Of a stretch of DNA of 60,013 nucleotides, positions 1 to 9,963 are shown piece by piece. Within the stretch, counting starts at the first letter, position 1. Each line of letters starts with the position of its first letter. The translations under genes were made by a program, and so were the position numbers. Below the pieces are notes generated by a model, which was given only the letters and a program-made list of their open reading frames with translations, ran no database searches and was not told where the DNA came from. The stretch is from Chromatiales bacterium (GTDB lineage Bacteria; Pseudomonadota; Gammaproteobacteria; Steroidobacterales; GCA-2729495): assembly GCA_002688175.1 (NCBI GenBank), contig NZCC01000070.1:1-60013 (forward strand), written 5' to 3'.

Positions 1-1
1 C

Positions 2-211
2 GCGCTGCTGCCACAACAGGCAGCAGCATAACCCACCGGAGCACCACTTATAGAATCGTTAAATCGTGTCCGAAATTCTGGGACCACTTCTAACCGGGCA
101 ATCGAATTAATTGATGCTGTCGCAAACCGCTTACCAGGCTACCTGATACCGCGATTGGTCAGAGAAATTCCAGGTGAATCTGCCAAGAAATTTGTACGCA
201 GGGAAGGTTAA
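2..211 (+). pseudogene. Possible 3' end or remnant of an unidentified gene at the left edge
   Basis: One frame is open from the window edge to a TAA at 29-31 and then from 32 to a TAA at 209-211. The second stretch (59 codons, no ATG) reads like real protein, ending in residues around LPGYLIPRLVREIPGE and a basic tail, and a REP-like element follows its stop by one base, as REP elements often follow genes. Either the first stop ends one gene and the second stretch is a remnant, or the TAA at 29-31 interrupts one gene. I do not recognise the family. The call is weak because the upstream part is outside the window. Confidence 0.3.
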
Positions 212-212
212 T

Positions 213-232
213 GATCGTGGCTGAAGCCACTC
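213..232. repeat. REP-like palindromic element, copy 1
   Basis: The sequence GATCGTGGCTGAAGCCACTC contains the self-complementary core GTGGCT-GA-AGCCAC. It matches the reverse complement of the arm at 58997-59015 apart from one deleted base, and resembles the copy at 41879-41898. It starts one base after a stop codon at 209-211. About 195 bases then follow before the next gene, in which I see no further gene. Confidence 0.55.
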
Positions 233-427
233 AAATTTCGACTTTAAATATCGCTTAAATGACAGTTTATGCCGTTGCGAAACATAATACGGACACGGCT
301 TCTACATAATATATACCCCACCACATAACTCAGACGTTGATCACATAAGCCCGGTCACACGCCGATAGAATTCTTACTGCTCAGGTACAAACTTCCTTAC
401 CTGGTTCAGGTAAGTTTTCGCACAAGG

Positions 428-2521
428 GTGATTGCATTGAGTGAATCAGTAGGTGTCCCACTAGTTGTATATACCCGCCAGGATGACAATCTATCCGCGG
501 TTAACAATATCCTCAGACAAGCCAGACATCCGGTACATTGTTTGCGCACAGCACGTCTTAGTGAGCTCAATGATGCACTAAGACATCATCATCCAGAATT
601 AATAATATATTTTGCCAATGAACTACCTGATGAACTCTTATCAATTGTCGAACTACTGAGATTACAAAATCCGAGCCCAGCATTACTCCTGGTGCGCAGT
701 AAGATTAATGAACAAACTATTGCCGAAGCCATGGAGTCCGGTGCAAAGGATGTCATATCACTAACCCATAGATATCGCTTTCAGGCTGTCGTCAAACGTG
801 AGCTCGCCGCATACAGGCTTAAGGTTGCTCTTGCCAAAGTCGTCTCATCGGCTAAACAGTACCGACAGGAACTTAAAACTTTAATGCAGGGATCTGCAGA
901 AGCTATAGCCGATGTACAGGAAGGCATTATTGTCACCAACAATCCTAATTGGGCCGAGTTATTTGGTTATAAAGATACACATGCACTGATGGATACCCCA
1001 TTCATGGATTGCTGTTCTGAGTCCGATCAGTCAATGATCAAGGGTGCGCTGGTAGCGTGCCTCAAGCAGAAGTGGGATGGAGCGCCATTAAAAATGACAG
1101 GTCTGCATGCCAACGGCTCGCCTGTCCCGGTTGACATCCACCTTGAGAGAGTCACGATTGAAGGCGACCCAGCGGTCAGAATAATTGTTGCCGGTGAGAA
1201 TTCTGACAACAGCTCACCTGAGCAACTTCTGGAACAAGCATTGTTCAAGGATCCGGTAACAGGGTTCTATCATCGACACTACTTCATCGACAAGGTCGAA
1301 GAACGTATGCATACAGCTTTAACCGGCGGCGTCCGTGCCATGGTTTACATTCGCCCAGATAATTTTGCCCGAGTTCATGACGATATCGGCATGCTGGCCA
1401 CCGAAAAGCTACTGACGCGGCTGGCTGATTTGCTCAAGGATTTCATGCTACCTCCAGATCTGTATGGTCGGTTTGGTGGCACGATGTTTATTGCACTGCT
1501 CGAGCGCGGCACGATGAAAGACGTTCAAACCTGGACTGAGCGGTTGCGTAAAACAATTGCAGAGCATGTTTTCGAGGTTGACGACCAATCAACTTCTCTG
1601 ACCTGCACGATCGGCCTGTCGGAGGCCAAGCACAAAGAGCAGACTACTTCAGAACTATTACATGAAGTCGAGAAAGCATGCCGTTCCGGCCGTGACAGCG
1701 GTGGCAATTGCGTAAATATGTGTGATGACACGAGCGCAACACAGGCAATACGAGCTTCTGATGCATTATGGGTGCCCAGGCTGCGCAGTGCGCTGCTGCA
1801 AAACCGACTGCGACTCATGCATCAACCTATCACCGGGCTTACGGAAGAAGTTGACGGCATCTTCGATACTCGCGTGCAGATGATTGATGAAGTTGGTGAC
1901 GCCGTCCTCGCCAGTGAGTTTATTCCTGCAGCAAAACGAGCCGGCATGATCAAGAATATTGACCGGTGGATTATCGGAGCTTCACTTTCGTTTTGCCAAA
2001 GCAAGAATCCAATGCTTGTTTTCCTGCGGCTGTCAGCCGACTCCATCAACGATGATTCTCTGCGTGACTGGCTCAGGGAACGTATTGCAAATTCACAAGT
2101 GAATCCTGCCAAGATCTGTTTTCAGGTAAGTGAAGAGGTCGCGGGGAAATTCCTGAAGCAGACTATATCGATCGCGGAAGCACTTCGTGCCGATGGTTTC
2201 AGATTTGCTATTGATCACCTGGGTGCAGGTCGTGATTCGGACCAGGTCCTGAAACATATCCCTATGGATTATATGAAGATTGACGGCAGCCTGATGCAGG
2301 GACTCCATAGGGAACCGGATGTCCAGAAGACAGTTGGTGACCTCGTGCGCACGGCAATCGATCTCAGCATCAAAACGATTGCCGAACGCATTGAAGATGC
2401 AAATACGATGGCAACACTCTGGCAACTCGGTATTAGCCTGATTCAGGGCAACTATGTTCAGATGCAGGGCGTCGTTCTCGAAGACACGCAAAGCGTTCAG
2501 GAACTGGCATCAAGTCACTAA
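428..2521 (+). CDS. FimX-like protein: pseudo-receiver, PAS, degenerate GGDEF and EAL domains
   Basis: The 697-residue protein has a receiver-like N-terminus (about 10-135), a PAS domain (about 145-260), a GGDEF domain (about 260-430) and an EAL domain (about 445-690). Both output domains look catalytically dead: the GGDEF signature reads FGGTMF near residue 348, the EAL signature is lost (RVQ near 482), and the DDFGTG loop reads DHLGAG. This is the architecture of FimX, the cyclic di-GMP receptor that controls type IV pilus assembly, so binding rather than catalysis is inferred. The fimV gene follows directly, which fits a pilus or polarity role. The start is uncertain: GTG at 428 has AAGG immediately before it, while TTG at 437 is 9 bases after AAGG and may be the true start. 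Confidence 0.8.
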   Translation: MIALSESVGVPLVVYTRQDDNLSAVNNILRQARHPVHCLRTARLSELNDALRHHHPELIIYFANELPDELLSIVELLRLQNPSPALLLVRSKINEQTIAEAMESGAKDVISLTHRYRFQAVVKRELAAYRLKVALAKVVSSAKQYRQELKTLMQGSAEAIADVQEGIIVTNNPNWAELFGYKDTHALMDTPFMDCCSESDQSMIKGALVACLKQKWDGAPLKMTGLHANGSPVPVDIHLERVTIEGDPAVRIIVAGENSDNSSPEQLLEQALFKDPVTGFYHRHYFIDKVEERMHTALTGGVRAMVYIRPDNFARVHDDIGMLATEKLLTRLADLLKDFMLPPDLYGRFGGTMFIALLERGTMKDVQTWTERLRKTIAEHVFEVDDQSTSLTCTIGLSEAKHKEQTTSELLHEVEKACRSGRDSGGNCVNMCDDTSATQAIRASDALWVPRLRSALLQNRLRLMHQPITGLTEEVDGIFDTRVQMIDEVGDAVLASEFIPAAKRAGMIKNIDRWIIGASLSFCQSKNPMLVFLRLSADSINDDSLRDWLRERIANSQVNPAKICFQVSEEVAGKFLKQTISIAEALRADGFRFAIDHLGAGRDSDQVLKHIPMDYMKIDGSLMQGLHREPDVQKTVGDLVRTAIDLSIKTIAERIEDANTMATLWQLGISLIQGNYVQMQGVVLEDTQSVQELASSH

Positions 2522-2523
2522 AT

Positions 2524-2548
2524 GGTGACACAAATCACAGTCTTGACA
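2524..2548 (+). promoter_or_regulatory. CRP/Vfr-like site and TTGACA box upstream of fimV
   Basis: GGTGA-CACAAA-TCACA (2524-2539) matches 9 of 10 bases of the CRP/Vfr half-sites TGTGA-N6-TCACA. A consensus TTGACA (2543-2548) lies three bases downstream. I see no convincing -10 at 16-18 bases. The site begins 3 bases after the previous stop codon and about 130 bases before the fimV start. Vfr control of pilus genes is known in Pseudomonas; regulation here is inferred. Confidence 0.45.
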
Positions 2549-2672
2549 TAACCCATTGTTAGATCATCGTGGCACAGATCAAAGGTAATTCGTATGGTAT
2601 TTCCGGCCTTGGTTGGAAATGTCTTCTACCATTTACATATATAGAAACAAGGGCTAGCCAGGAACCAGCTTT

Positions 2673-4940
2673 ATGGGACGGTCACAAAGCAGATCAACTC
2701 TGAACCAAAGCATCACGGATATACTGGGCACTGCCAAACCTTCCGGCAAACCCGCCATGTATCCCGAGGCGTTTCGTAAGTCTCTGATCTGTACCAGCAT
2801 GGCAATGCTTGCTATTAACCCGGTCTTGGTTAATGCCATCAGCCTGGGTGAAATAAGCGTTAACTCACGGCTCGGTCAGCCTCTTGATGCCTCGGTGCCA
2901 CTCACATTGGCAGCAGGCGAATCAATGCCGAAGGGCTGCGTCGCCCCGGCCAAGGGCAGCGATGGATTCAGTACCCCAAGCCAATTACGGATCAATAGTC
3001 CCGCCGCCATGCAACCGGGTACATACAGCCTGCGCGTAACGACATCAAATGCATTGTATGAACCAATGTATGAGATATCACTGTTGATCGATTGCCCCGG
3101 CACTCCGCTGTTGCTCCGTACATATGTACTCATGCTGGACCTGCCCGGTATACATGTTTCTGCACCGGAGACCGAACAAGCCAATATATCGGGCGATACA
3201 CTGACGGTACCCGCCACAACCAGGCAAGCGCCCTCTCAGCCCGTCATTCAGACCATAGTTCCGGAAACAAGCCAACGTGTCGAGCGTTCAGTACAACGTT
3301 CTGAGACCGCGATTCCCGCCGGTCAGCCTTACCGGGTTAGCAGCGGTGATACGTTATCAACGATTGCGGCAAGAGTTGTCGGGCGTTCCCCCGATACTAC
3401 CTGGAGCGTCGCCAACCATATTTATTTATCAAACCCACAGGCATTTATAAGTAACAACCCGAATTTGATCAAACTTGGTTCATTAATCAAGATCCCCAGT
3501 GTTACTGAACTCAGTGGAATTGAAAAAGGTCACACGAGCAAGACATTGGCAAGAACACTGACCGTTACTGCCAAACCAGCAACCACCCAGCCCGAACCCA
3601 TAAAAGAGTCTCGATTGCCGACGGTCCCGGCTCCAATACCCGCACCGGTGGCGACCCAAGTGACGAGGGAACAACCAGAAACCTTCATCACTGAACCCAT
3701 GCCAAAACAATCTGACATGACGCTGCTCAATAGCGGAGAAAAAGCCGTCGTTGATATTACTACCGAAAAGAACCAGCCGGTAATCACACAACCCGCAGCA
3801 ACATTCCCGGCTTATTCAGCTGCTGCAATTGAAACAGCTGATACCGCAATCATCACTCCGTTTCTCGATGAACAACCGGTGTCTGCCAGCGACAGCAATA
3901 CATCAGAGTCCGCCGTCCCTCCAATTCCGGTTACTTCAACAACTGCCCGGAACGAGCCCTCTAATCCTGTCAATCCGATGGTTGCAATCCTGGTCGGCAT
4001 TTTGCTCGGTGCACTCATTAGCCTTCTTACGCTCCGACGCCCACTGACCGAAGCTTTCACCAGGCTGTTCAATCGCCGAACTGCGTTGACCGCCACGCGT
4101 ACCAGGAAAAATACAGCTCCCCGCACCGCCAAGCAGGAAGATACGACTGCCGGCGCAAAAACATTTGACACGTCCGTAGCCGATACAGCCTTCGAGACAC
4201 AACAGGAACAAGACGAACCGCTACCGATCACCGATCCGGCCGAATGTACCTATATTGTTGAAGCCAGTGGCCCCGACACCATCCAGAATCTTGCAACCTT
4301 GCAGGTGAATTCCGATGATGAAATGCTTGCCCAGCTGTTTGCAGACGATGAGCTGACTGCTGACGATCCCCGTCACGGGGTTTTTGACCCAACCGGAAGC
4401 TTCGATGCGGCTGCGACCAGCACATTCACTGAGCATAAAGAACAGATGCCTGCACAAATCGAGGCAGATGATTCTGACCCGGCAGCCGAATTCAATAGTG
4501 AGATTTTTAACCAGATAAATGAAACTGAGGCCGGCCAGCCTGATTTTCTGCCGGCAGAAACAGTCGATATGGCTATCGATGCGAGTGAACCACTAGAATC
4601 AACACTGATAAGTTCACTCAATGACACTCTGGATGCTAACGAAGTGTTCGCAACTCCGAGCAACGACCTGGTCGATGATTTTCTAGATAATTCGCCTACA
4701 AATGAAATGCCCCACGAAGCTACTCTTGAAAGTCAGCTGACCGTATTACCATCTGATAACGATGATGATGACATGTCAGCAACGCTTCAGGAAGCACTGT
4801 CGCTATTGGAACGCGACTATGAAGATGAGTTTACGGCAAGTCAGATTCTTGAACGTGATGAGATCAACCGTGCAATTGAAGCTGCGGAAGCCGATCAATC
4901 TAAAGATAACAATTCGTCTAAAGAAGAAATCAGCAGCTAA
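2673..4940 (+). CDS. fimV: FimV-family pilus/polarity protein with LysM domain
   Basis: FimV proteins are inner-membrane peptidoglycan-binding proteins that organise the cell pole and promote type IV pilus secretin assembly. This 755-residue protein has the conserved N-terminal motif LGEISVNSRLGQPLDA (about 58-73), a periplasmic LysM domain (about 218-275, beginning PYRVSSGDTLSTIA), a Pro/Thr-rich linker, one membrane segment (about 435-454) and a strongly acidic cytoplasmic part that ends in a short helical segment resembling the FimV C-terminal region. The start at 2673 has AGGAA about 9 bases upstream and gives a long leader before the hydrophobic segment. An internal ATG at 2757 would give a more usual signal peptide. 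It follows a FimX-like gene on the same strand. Confidence 0.85.
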   Translation: MGRSQSRSTLNQSITDILGTAKPSGKPAMYPEAFRKSLICTSMAMLAINPVLVNAISLGEISVNSRLGQPLDASVPLTLAAGESMPKGCVAPAKGSDGFSTPSQLRINSPAAMQPGTYSLRVTTSNALYEPMYEISLLIDCPGTPLLLRTYVLMLDLPGIHVSAPETEQANISGDTLTVPATTRQAPSQPVIQTIVPETSQRVERSVQRSETAIPAGQPYRVSSGDTLSTIAARVVGRSPDTTWSVANHIYLSNPQAFISNNPNLIKLGSLIKIPSVTELSGIEKGHTSKTLARTLTVTAKPATTQPEPIKESRLPTVPAPIPAPVATQVTREQPETFITEPMPKQSDMTLLNSGEKAVVDITTEKNQPVITQPAATFPAYSAAAIETADTAIITPFLDEQPVSASDSNTSESAVPPIPVTSTTARNEPSNPVNPMVAILVGILLGALISLLTLRRPLTEAFTRLFNRRTALTATRTRKNTAPRTAKQEDTTAGAKTFDTSVADTAFETQQEQDEPLPITDPAECTYIVEASGPDTIQNLATLQVNSDDEMLAQLFADDELTADDPRHGVFDPTGSFDAAATSTFTEHKEQMPAQIEADDSDPAAEFNSEIFNQINETEAGQPDFLPAETVDMAIDASEPLESTLISSLNDTLDANEVFATPSNDLVDDFLDNSPTNEMPHEATLESQLTVLPSDNDDDDMSATLQEALSLLERDYEDEFTASQILERDEINRAIEAAEADQSKDNNSSKEEISS

Positions 4941-4952
4941 TTAAACAGCAGA

Positions 4953-7235
4953 TTATTCATCCGTCTGTTGCTTTGCAGGCAACCGCTGCACCTTATCAAC
5001 TTTTCGCCACCCTCGGGGTAACATATTACCGCGGCGCCCTCGATTACCATCATAGTGACCGAGGTCTTCCCATTTCAGCGTCATCGTGCGCTCGCCACAA
5101 ACGACCTGCAGACCGTCATTGACGCCCAGAACCTGTGTCGCAATCATGCGTTCCTCGCCGGATTTGTACTTTGCGGAGGGTATGCCGAGAATCTTGTTGC
5201 CTTTGCCCCGCGCCAGTTCGGGTAATTCATCAGCAGGAAAAATGAGTAATCGGCCCACGGAACTAACGGCTGCTACCCAGGCCTCGGCCGGAAAGTCATC
5301 GTGCGGGAATTGCGTTGCGGTGACGACGCCCCCCCCGGCTGGAACCCGCAGACATGCCTTGCCCGCCCGGTTTCGCGAATAAAGCTGCTCAAGCTGTACA
5401 AAGAATCCGTATCCGGCATCAGAGGCCACCAGCCACCGTGAGCCGGGCACACCGGTCATAACACCCCGAAATGTTGCCCCGTCAGAGGGATTCAGCCGGC
5501 CGGACAGCGGCTCGCCCTGCCCGCGTGCAGACGGCAAAGAATGCGCGGCAACGCTGTAGGCACGGCCAGTCGAATCCAGAAAAACAACCTGCTGATTGCT
5601 GACGCCACACGCAGCGCTGAGAAAGCCATCTCCCGATTTGTAGCTAACGCTCATCGGGTCGATTTCGTGCCCCTTGGCCGCACGCGCCCAGCCACGCTCC
5701 GACAAAATAACCGTAACCGGTTCGCTACCGACCAGATCTTCCTCAGCCAGCGCCTGCGCCGCACTCCGCTCGACAATCAGCGTCCGGCGCTTATCGCCAT
5801 GCTCCTTTGCTGCCACAAGCAGTTCGTCACGCAGAAGATTTCTGAGCCTGACCCGGCTTTTCAGGATTTTTGTCAACTCATCACGTTCGACGCTCAAAGC
5901 TGCCTGCTCATCACGAATTTTAATTTCTTCGAGTTTGGCTAACTGGCGTAAACGAATATTCAGAATATCCTCGGCCTGGATATCGGTCAGCTTGAAGCGT
6001 TTCATCAACACAGGTTTCGGCTTGTCTTCTGTACGAATAATTTTAATGACCTTGTCGATATTCAGAAATGCTATCAACCGGCCATCCAGAATATGCAGCC
6101 GCTCCTCTACGCGAGCCAGACGATATGCCAAACGACGCTTGATGGTTGTGGTTCTGAATTTGAGCCATTCAGCTAACAGGTCACGCAGATTCTTAACACC
6201 GGGCCGCCCGTCAAGGCCGATGACATTCATATTGATGCGCATGGTCTTTTCGAGATCAGTCGTCGCAAACAGATGTGCCATCAACTGCTCGATATCGACA
6301 CGATTCGATTTTGGCAGGATAACCAGGCGGGTTGGATTCTCATGGTCTGACTCATCGCGCAAATCGGCCACCAACGGCAGCTTCTTCGCCTGCATCTGTG
6401 CCGCAATCTGTTCCAGTACCCGGCTGCCGGACACATGGTGCGGCAGGCTGGTGATAATAACTTCACCATCCTCGATATCGTATGTTGCCCGTGCCCGTAA
6501 CGTACCGTTGCCGGTCTTATAGATTTCGATAAGTTCCTTCTGCGGCGTGATGATCTCACCACCGGTAGGGTAATCAGGCCCCTTGATATGCTTGCACAAG
6601 GCGCGGACCGTAGTCTTGGGCTCTTCAAGCAAACGTACAAGAGCGCTGACCACTTCATTAATATTATGGGGTGGAAAATCAGTCGACATGCCGACGGCAA
6701 TACCGGTCGTGCCGTTCAGGATCAAATTCGGTAACCGGGCCGGTAATAAAACCGGCTCGTCGAGCGAACCGTCAAAGTTTGGTCCCCAGTCGACGGTACC
6801 GTGCCCAAGCTCGGACAACAGAACATCGGCATAAGGTGTCAGCCGCGACTCCGTATAACGCATGGCTGCAAATGATTTTGGATCATCGGATGACCCCCAG
6901 TTCCCCTGCCCGTCTACGATTGGATATCGATACGAAAACTCCTGTGCCATATGCACCATGGCCTCATAACACGCTGTATCTCCATGCGGGTGGAATTTGC
7001 CAATGACGTCACCCACCGTTCGAGCCGACTTTTTGGGTTTCGCACCAGCTGCAAGACCAAGTTCACTCATCGCATAGACAATCCGGCGCTGCACGGGCTT
7101 GAGCCCGTCACGAATATGCGGCAACGCGCGATCCAGAATGACGTACATCGAATAGTCGAGATAGGCCTTCTCGGCAAATTCCTTCAGGGGTACCTGTTCG
7201 ATACCTTCGAAATCCAACTGATTCTGTACGCTCAT
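4953..7235 (-). CDS. parC: DNA topoisomerase IV subunit A
   Basis: ParC is the DNA-cleaving subunit of topoisomerase IV, which unlinks daughter chromosomes. The 760-residue length is normal. The winged-helix active-site motif [10 protein letters not shown] places the catalytic tyrosine at residue 127, and the C-terminal beta-pinwheel region follows from about residue 500. The quinolone-determining segment reads [11 protein letters not shown], with Thr87 at the position of E. coli Ser80 and Glu at the Glu84 position. It lies 45 bases downstream of parE on the same strand, so the two are probably co-transcribed. Its 3' end is convergent with fimV. Confidence 0.97.
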   Translation of the reverse strand: MSVQNQLDFEGIEQVPLKEFAEKAYLDYSMYVILDRALPHIRDGLKPVQRRIVYAMSELGLAAGAKPKKSARTVGDVIGKFHPHGDTACYEAMVHMAQEFSYRYPIVDGQGNWGSSDDPKSFAAMRYTESRLTPYADVLLSELGHGTVDWGPNFDGSLDEPVLLPARLPNLILNGTTGIAVGMSTDFPPHNINEVVSALVRLLEEPKTTVRALCKHIKGPDYPTGGEIITPQKELIEIYKTGNGTLRARATYDIEDGEVIITSLPHHVSGSRVLEQIAAQMQAKKLPLVADLRDESDHENPTRLVILPKSNRVDIEQLMAHLFATTDLEKTMRINMNVIGLDGRPGVKNLRDLLAEWLKFRTTTIKRRLAYRLARVEERLHILDGRLIAFLNIDKVIKIIRTEDKPKPVLMKRFKLTDIQAEDILNIRLRQLAKLEEIKIRDEQAALSVERDELTKILKSRVRLRNLLRDELLVAAKEHGDKRRTLIVERSAAQALAEEDLVGSEPVTVILSERGWARAAKGHEIDPMSVSYKSGDGFLSAACGVSNQQVVFLDSTGRAYSVAAHSLPSARGQGEPLSGRLNPSDGATFRGVMTGVPGSRWLVASDAGYGFFVQLEQLYSRNRAGKACLRVPAGGGVVTATQFPHDDFPAEAWVAAVSSVGRLLIFPADELPELARGKGNKILGIPSAKYKSGEERMIATQVLGVNDGLQVVCGERTMTLKWEDLGHYDGNRGRRGNMLPRGWRKVDKVQRLPAKQQTDE

Positions 7236-7280
7236 GGCTCTCCTGCCCGGTTGGCTGTGTTTATAGTTGCCACGTTAATC

Positions 7281-9167
7281 CTATACTTCCGCCAGATTGC
7301 CCTTGGACTGCAGCCATTCCTTGCGATCCTTCGAGCGCTTCTTGGCAAGCAGCATGTCGAAAATCTGCTCGGTCTTGTCATTTGTAGAAATCATCAATTG
7401 TGCGAGTCGCCTTGTTTCACTGGCCATGGTCGTTTCCCGCAATTGGGTCGGGTTCATTTCACCCAAACCCTTGAACCGGGTGACATTGACCTTGCCCTTG
7501 ATCTTCTCGGCATTAATCCGGTCGAGGATGCCCTCTCGCTCGCCTTCATCGAGCGCATAGTAAACTTCCTTCCCCACATCGATGCGATACAACGGTGGCA
7601 TGGCCACATACACGTGTCCGGCCCGAATCAGGGCCGGAAAATGGCGCACAAATAAGGCACAAATCAGGGTCGCAATATGCAACCCGTCGGAATCTGCATC
7701 GGCAAGAATACAAACCTTGTGATAGCGCAGCTGAGACAGATCCTCTTCACCGGGATCAATACCGATTGCCGTGCTGATGTTGTTGACCTCGGCCGAACCA
7801 AGCAATTCACCCTGGTCGACTTCCCACGTATTCAGAATCTTGCCCCGTAGCGGCAGTATCGCCTGCACCTCCCGATTACGGGCCTGCTTGGCTGAACCGC
7901 CGGCAGAATCGCCTTCGACAAGAAACAGTTCACTACGTTCGGGCTCCGAGCAACTGCAGTCCGCCAGCTTGCCGGGTAACGCGGGGCCACTGACAACCTT
8001 TTTTCGCACCACCTTTTTGTTTGCTTTCAGGCGCCGTTGGGCAGCCGCAATCGCCTGCTGCGCGATCAGATCACCGGATTCGGGATGCTGATTCAGCCAG
8101 GACCCAAATTCATCCTTGATGACACCTGACACAAAAGCAGCGCATTCACGTGACGACAATCGTTCCTTGGTCTGCCCGGAGAACTGCGGGTCCTCAATTT
8201 TGACCGATAAGATGAAACTGACGCCATCCCAAACATCTTCCGGCGCGATACGTAAACCACGGGGTACCAGGTTACGAAACTCGCAGAATTCACGAACCGC
8301 TTCGGTCAGGCCAGCACGGAAACCATTGACGTGCGTACCGCCCTGCGCGGTAGGCACGAGGTTGACGTAGGACTCGGCCACCTGTGGTGCACCCTCACCC
8401 GTCCAGACCACAGACCAGTCAACCTCTTCACGACTACCCCGCATGCTGCCGCCGTAGGGATCTTCAGGCAACGTCTCAATATCGCCCAGGGTTTCGGCAA
8501 GATACTGTTCAAGCCCGCCCTCATACTGCCATTCGAACTTCTGCTTTGGCTTCTCAACCTCGAATTTGATTTTGAGTCCGGGACACAGGACTGCTTTTGC
8601 CCGCAGGACATGCTGGAGCTGGGCCAGCGAGAACTTGCTGGAATCAAAATATTTTGGGTCGGGCCAGAAACGAATCGTCGTACCGGTATTTTGCTTGCCG
8701 ACATTGCCGACAACCTCGAGCTTGCCGGTTCGCTTGCCGCCCTTGAAACTCAGGTTGTACTCCTTCGCCCCGCGACGAATCCAGACCTCGAGATTTTTTG
8801 ACAGCGCGTTGACGACCGATACGCCGACCCCGTGCAAACCACCTGCATACTTATAATTGCTGCCGGAAAATTTTCCGCCGGCGTGCAGACGGGTCAGGAT
8901 CAGCTCGACACCCGGTATTTTTTCCTTCGGGTGCTTGTCTACCGGCATGCCACGGCCGTCATCACTGACTTCCAGTGAACCATCGGCATACAATTTGACA
9001 TCGATGCGCTTGCAATGACCTGCCAGCGCCTCATCAACACTATTATCCACAACTTCGTGGGCCAGGTGATTCGGCCGACTCGTATCGGTATACATACCGG
9101 GCCGCCGGCGTACCGGATCCAGCCCGCTCAGAACCTCGATATCCGAGGCATCGTAGGTTTTACTCAT
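7281..9167 (-). CDS. parE: DNA topoisomerase IV subunit B
   Basis: ParE is the ATPase subunit of topoisomerase IV. The 628-residue protein shows the GHKL ATP-binding motifs (EVVDNSVDEAL, DDGRGMPVD, GGLHGVGVSVVNALS) in the first 120 residues, the transducer domain, and the TOPRIM motifs FLVEGDSAGGSAKQARNR and ILADADSDG in the second half. The start is the ATG beginning MSKTYDASDIEVLSGLDPV, as in the family. The gene leads a two-gene operon with parC. I see no strong Shine-Dalgarno sequence before it. Confidence 0.97.
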   Translation of the reverse strand: MSKTYDASDIEVLSGLDPVRRRPGMYTDTSRPNHLAHEVVDNSVDEALAGHCKRIDVKLYADGSLEVSDDGRGMPVDKHPKEKIPGVELILTRLHAGGKFSGSNYKYAGGLHGVGVSVVNALSKNLEVWIRRGAKEYNLSFKGGKRTGKLEVVGNVGKQNTGTTIRFWPDPKYFDSSKFSLAQLQHVLRAKAVLCPGLKIKFEVEKPKQKFEWQYEGGLEQYLAETLGDIETLPEDPYGGSMRGSREEVDWSVVWTGEGAPQVAESYVNLVPTAQGGTHVNGFRAGLTEAVREFCEFRNLVPRGLRIAPEDVWDGVSFILSVKIEDPQFSGQTKERLSSRECAAFVSGVIKDEFGSWLNQHPESGDLIAQQAIAAAQRRLKANKKVVRKKVVSGPALPGKLADCSCSEPERSELFLVEGDSAGGSAKQARNREVQAILPLRGKILNTWEVDQGELLGSAEVNNISTAIGIDPGEEDLSQLRYHKVCILADADSDGLHIATLICALFVRHFPALIRAGHVYVAMPPLYRIDVGKEVYYALDEGEREGILDRINAEKIKGKVNVTRFKGLGEMNPTQLRETTMASETRRLAQLMISTNDKTEQIFDMLLAKKRSKDRKEWLQSKGNLAEV

Positions 9168-9177
9168 TCATCAGAAC

Positions 9178-9387
9178 TCAGCACAACAACTGCCGGCAGA
9201 CGGCCGAATGCCCCACAGCATTCACAGTCCCATCCCGGCGCAACAACAACCAGACGGCGCTTCGGTCAGTCAGCCTGACCCTCAGCACACGCCACCCGGG
9301 AATGGTATTCGATGCCGTGCGTTTAAGCGAGATCTGTACCGTAAGACCGGCACAACAAACCATCGGGTACAACCCCTGATCAGGCAC
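9178..9387 (-). CDS. Possible small gene of unknown function upstream of parE
   Basis: This 69-codon frame ends 10 bases before parE on the same strand. Its codon use looks like that of neighbouring genes (many CTG, GTG, GCC, CGC), and it has a Trp/Arg-rich middle and three cysteines at the ends of the reading frame. I recognise no family. It could be a real small protein, a remnant, or a chance frame in the 350-base gap between parE and xseB, in which I see no other gene. Confidence 0.25.
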   Translation of the reverse strand: MPDQGLYPMVCCAGLTVQISLKRTASNTIPGWRVLRVRLTDRSAVWLLLRRDGTVNAVGHSAVCRQLLC

Positions 9388-9517
9388 GAAACCCCCTTTA
9401 AATCCCGTCTAATCATAATCATGCACCCGGATGCCGGAAATAACTACCGGCCGCTCCGGCTATCAATATTGACCCTCCCCGGCCCGCTGTGACACGCTTG
9501 GAGTTTATTGATCATGA

Positions 9518-9769
9518 ATGGACAATCCTGTGGCCACAACGAAAAAGAAATCAGTCGATCTCGAAAAATCAATGCAAGATCTTGAGAAAGTCGTCGAACA
9601 GCTTGAAAGTGGCGATCTGAGCCTGGACAAATCATTGCAACAATTTGAAAAGGGCGTGAAACTGAGCCGGGACTGCCAGGCTGCACTGACGGACGCAGAA
9701 CAAAAGGTTCAGGTGCTGTTAGACAGCGGGCTCAAAGACATTGATCCGGAGGATCTTAACGGTCAGTAA
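9518..9769 (+). CDS. xseB: Exodeoxyribonuclease VII small subunit
   Basis: XseB associates in several copies with XseA to degrade single-stranded DNA to acid-soluble oligonucleotides. The 83-residue protein is the usual size and has the family motif [20 protein letters not shown] followed by [12 protein letters not shown], forming two helices. GGAG at 9500-9503 is 14 bases from this ATG, which is long; an in-frame GTG at 9530 is another possible start. In many gammaproteobacteria xseB leads xseB-ispA-dxs, but here no ispA or dxs follows. Its partner xseA is at 45537 in this window. Confidence 0.9.
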   Translation: MDNPVATTKKKSVDLEKSMQDLEKVVEQLESGDLSLDKSLQQFEKGVKLSRDCQAALTDAEQKVQVLLDSGLKDIDPEDLNGQ

Positions 9770-9856
9770 TCACCAATTATGGCTCAGACCTGATCATTCA
9801 GGCGATATCAGAATGGGGTTTCAAATTGGCAGAAATCCGGCACAAGCCCAAGTAGG

Positions 9857-9873
9857 CACAATTACGAATTGTG
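9857..9873. promoter_or_regulatory. Perfect 7-3-7 inverted repeat upstream of the beta-barrel gene
   Basis: CACAATT-ACG-AATTGTG is a perfect inverted repeat about 90 bases before the start of the outer-membrane protein gene. It could be an operator for a dimeric regulator. No T-run follows, so it is unlikely to be a terminator of xseB. The function is inference only. Confidence 0.3.
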
Positions 9874-9963
9874 TGATGCGAGAAAGGGCCTAGTTTAAAT
9901 AGCCGTCATTTGCAGCCAGTATCGATTATGACCGGCAGGTTCATGCCTGCAAGGAGGAGCGTG

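Noticed and set aside
5674..6522. 282-codon plus-strand open frame
   Set aside because: It lies wholly antisense to parC, is rich in Ser/Arg as expected of a shadow frame, and resembles no family.
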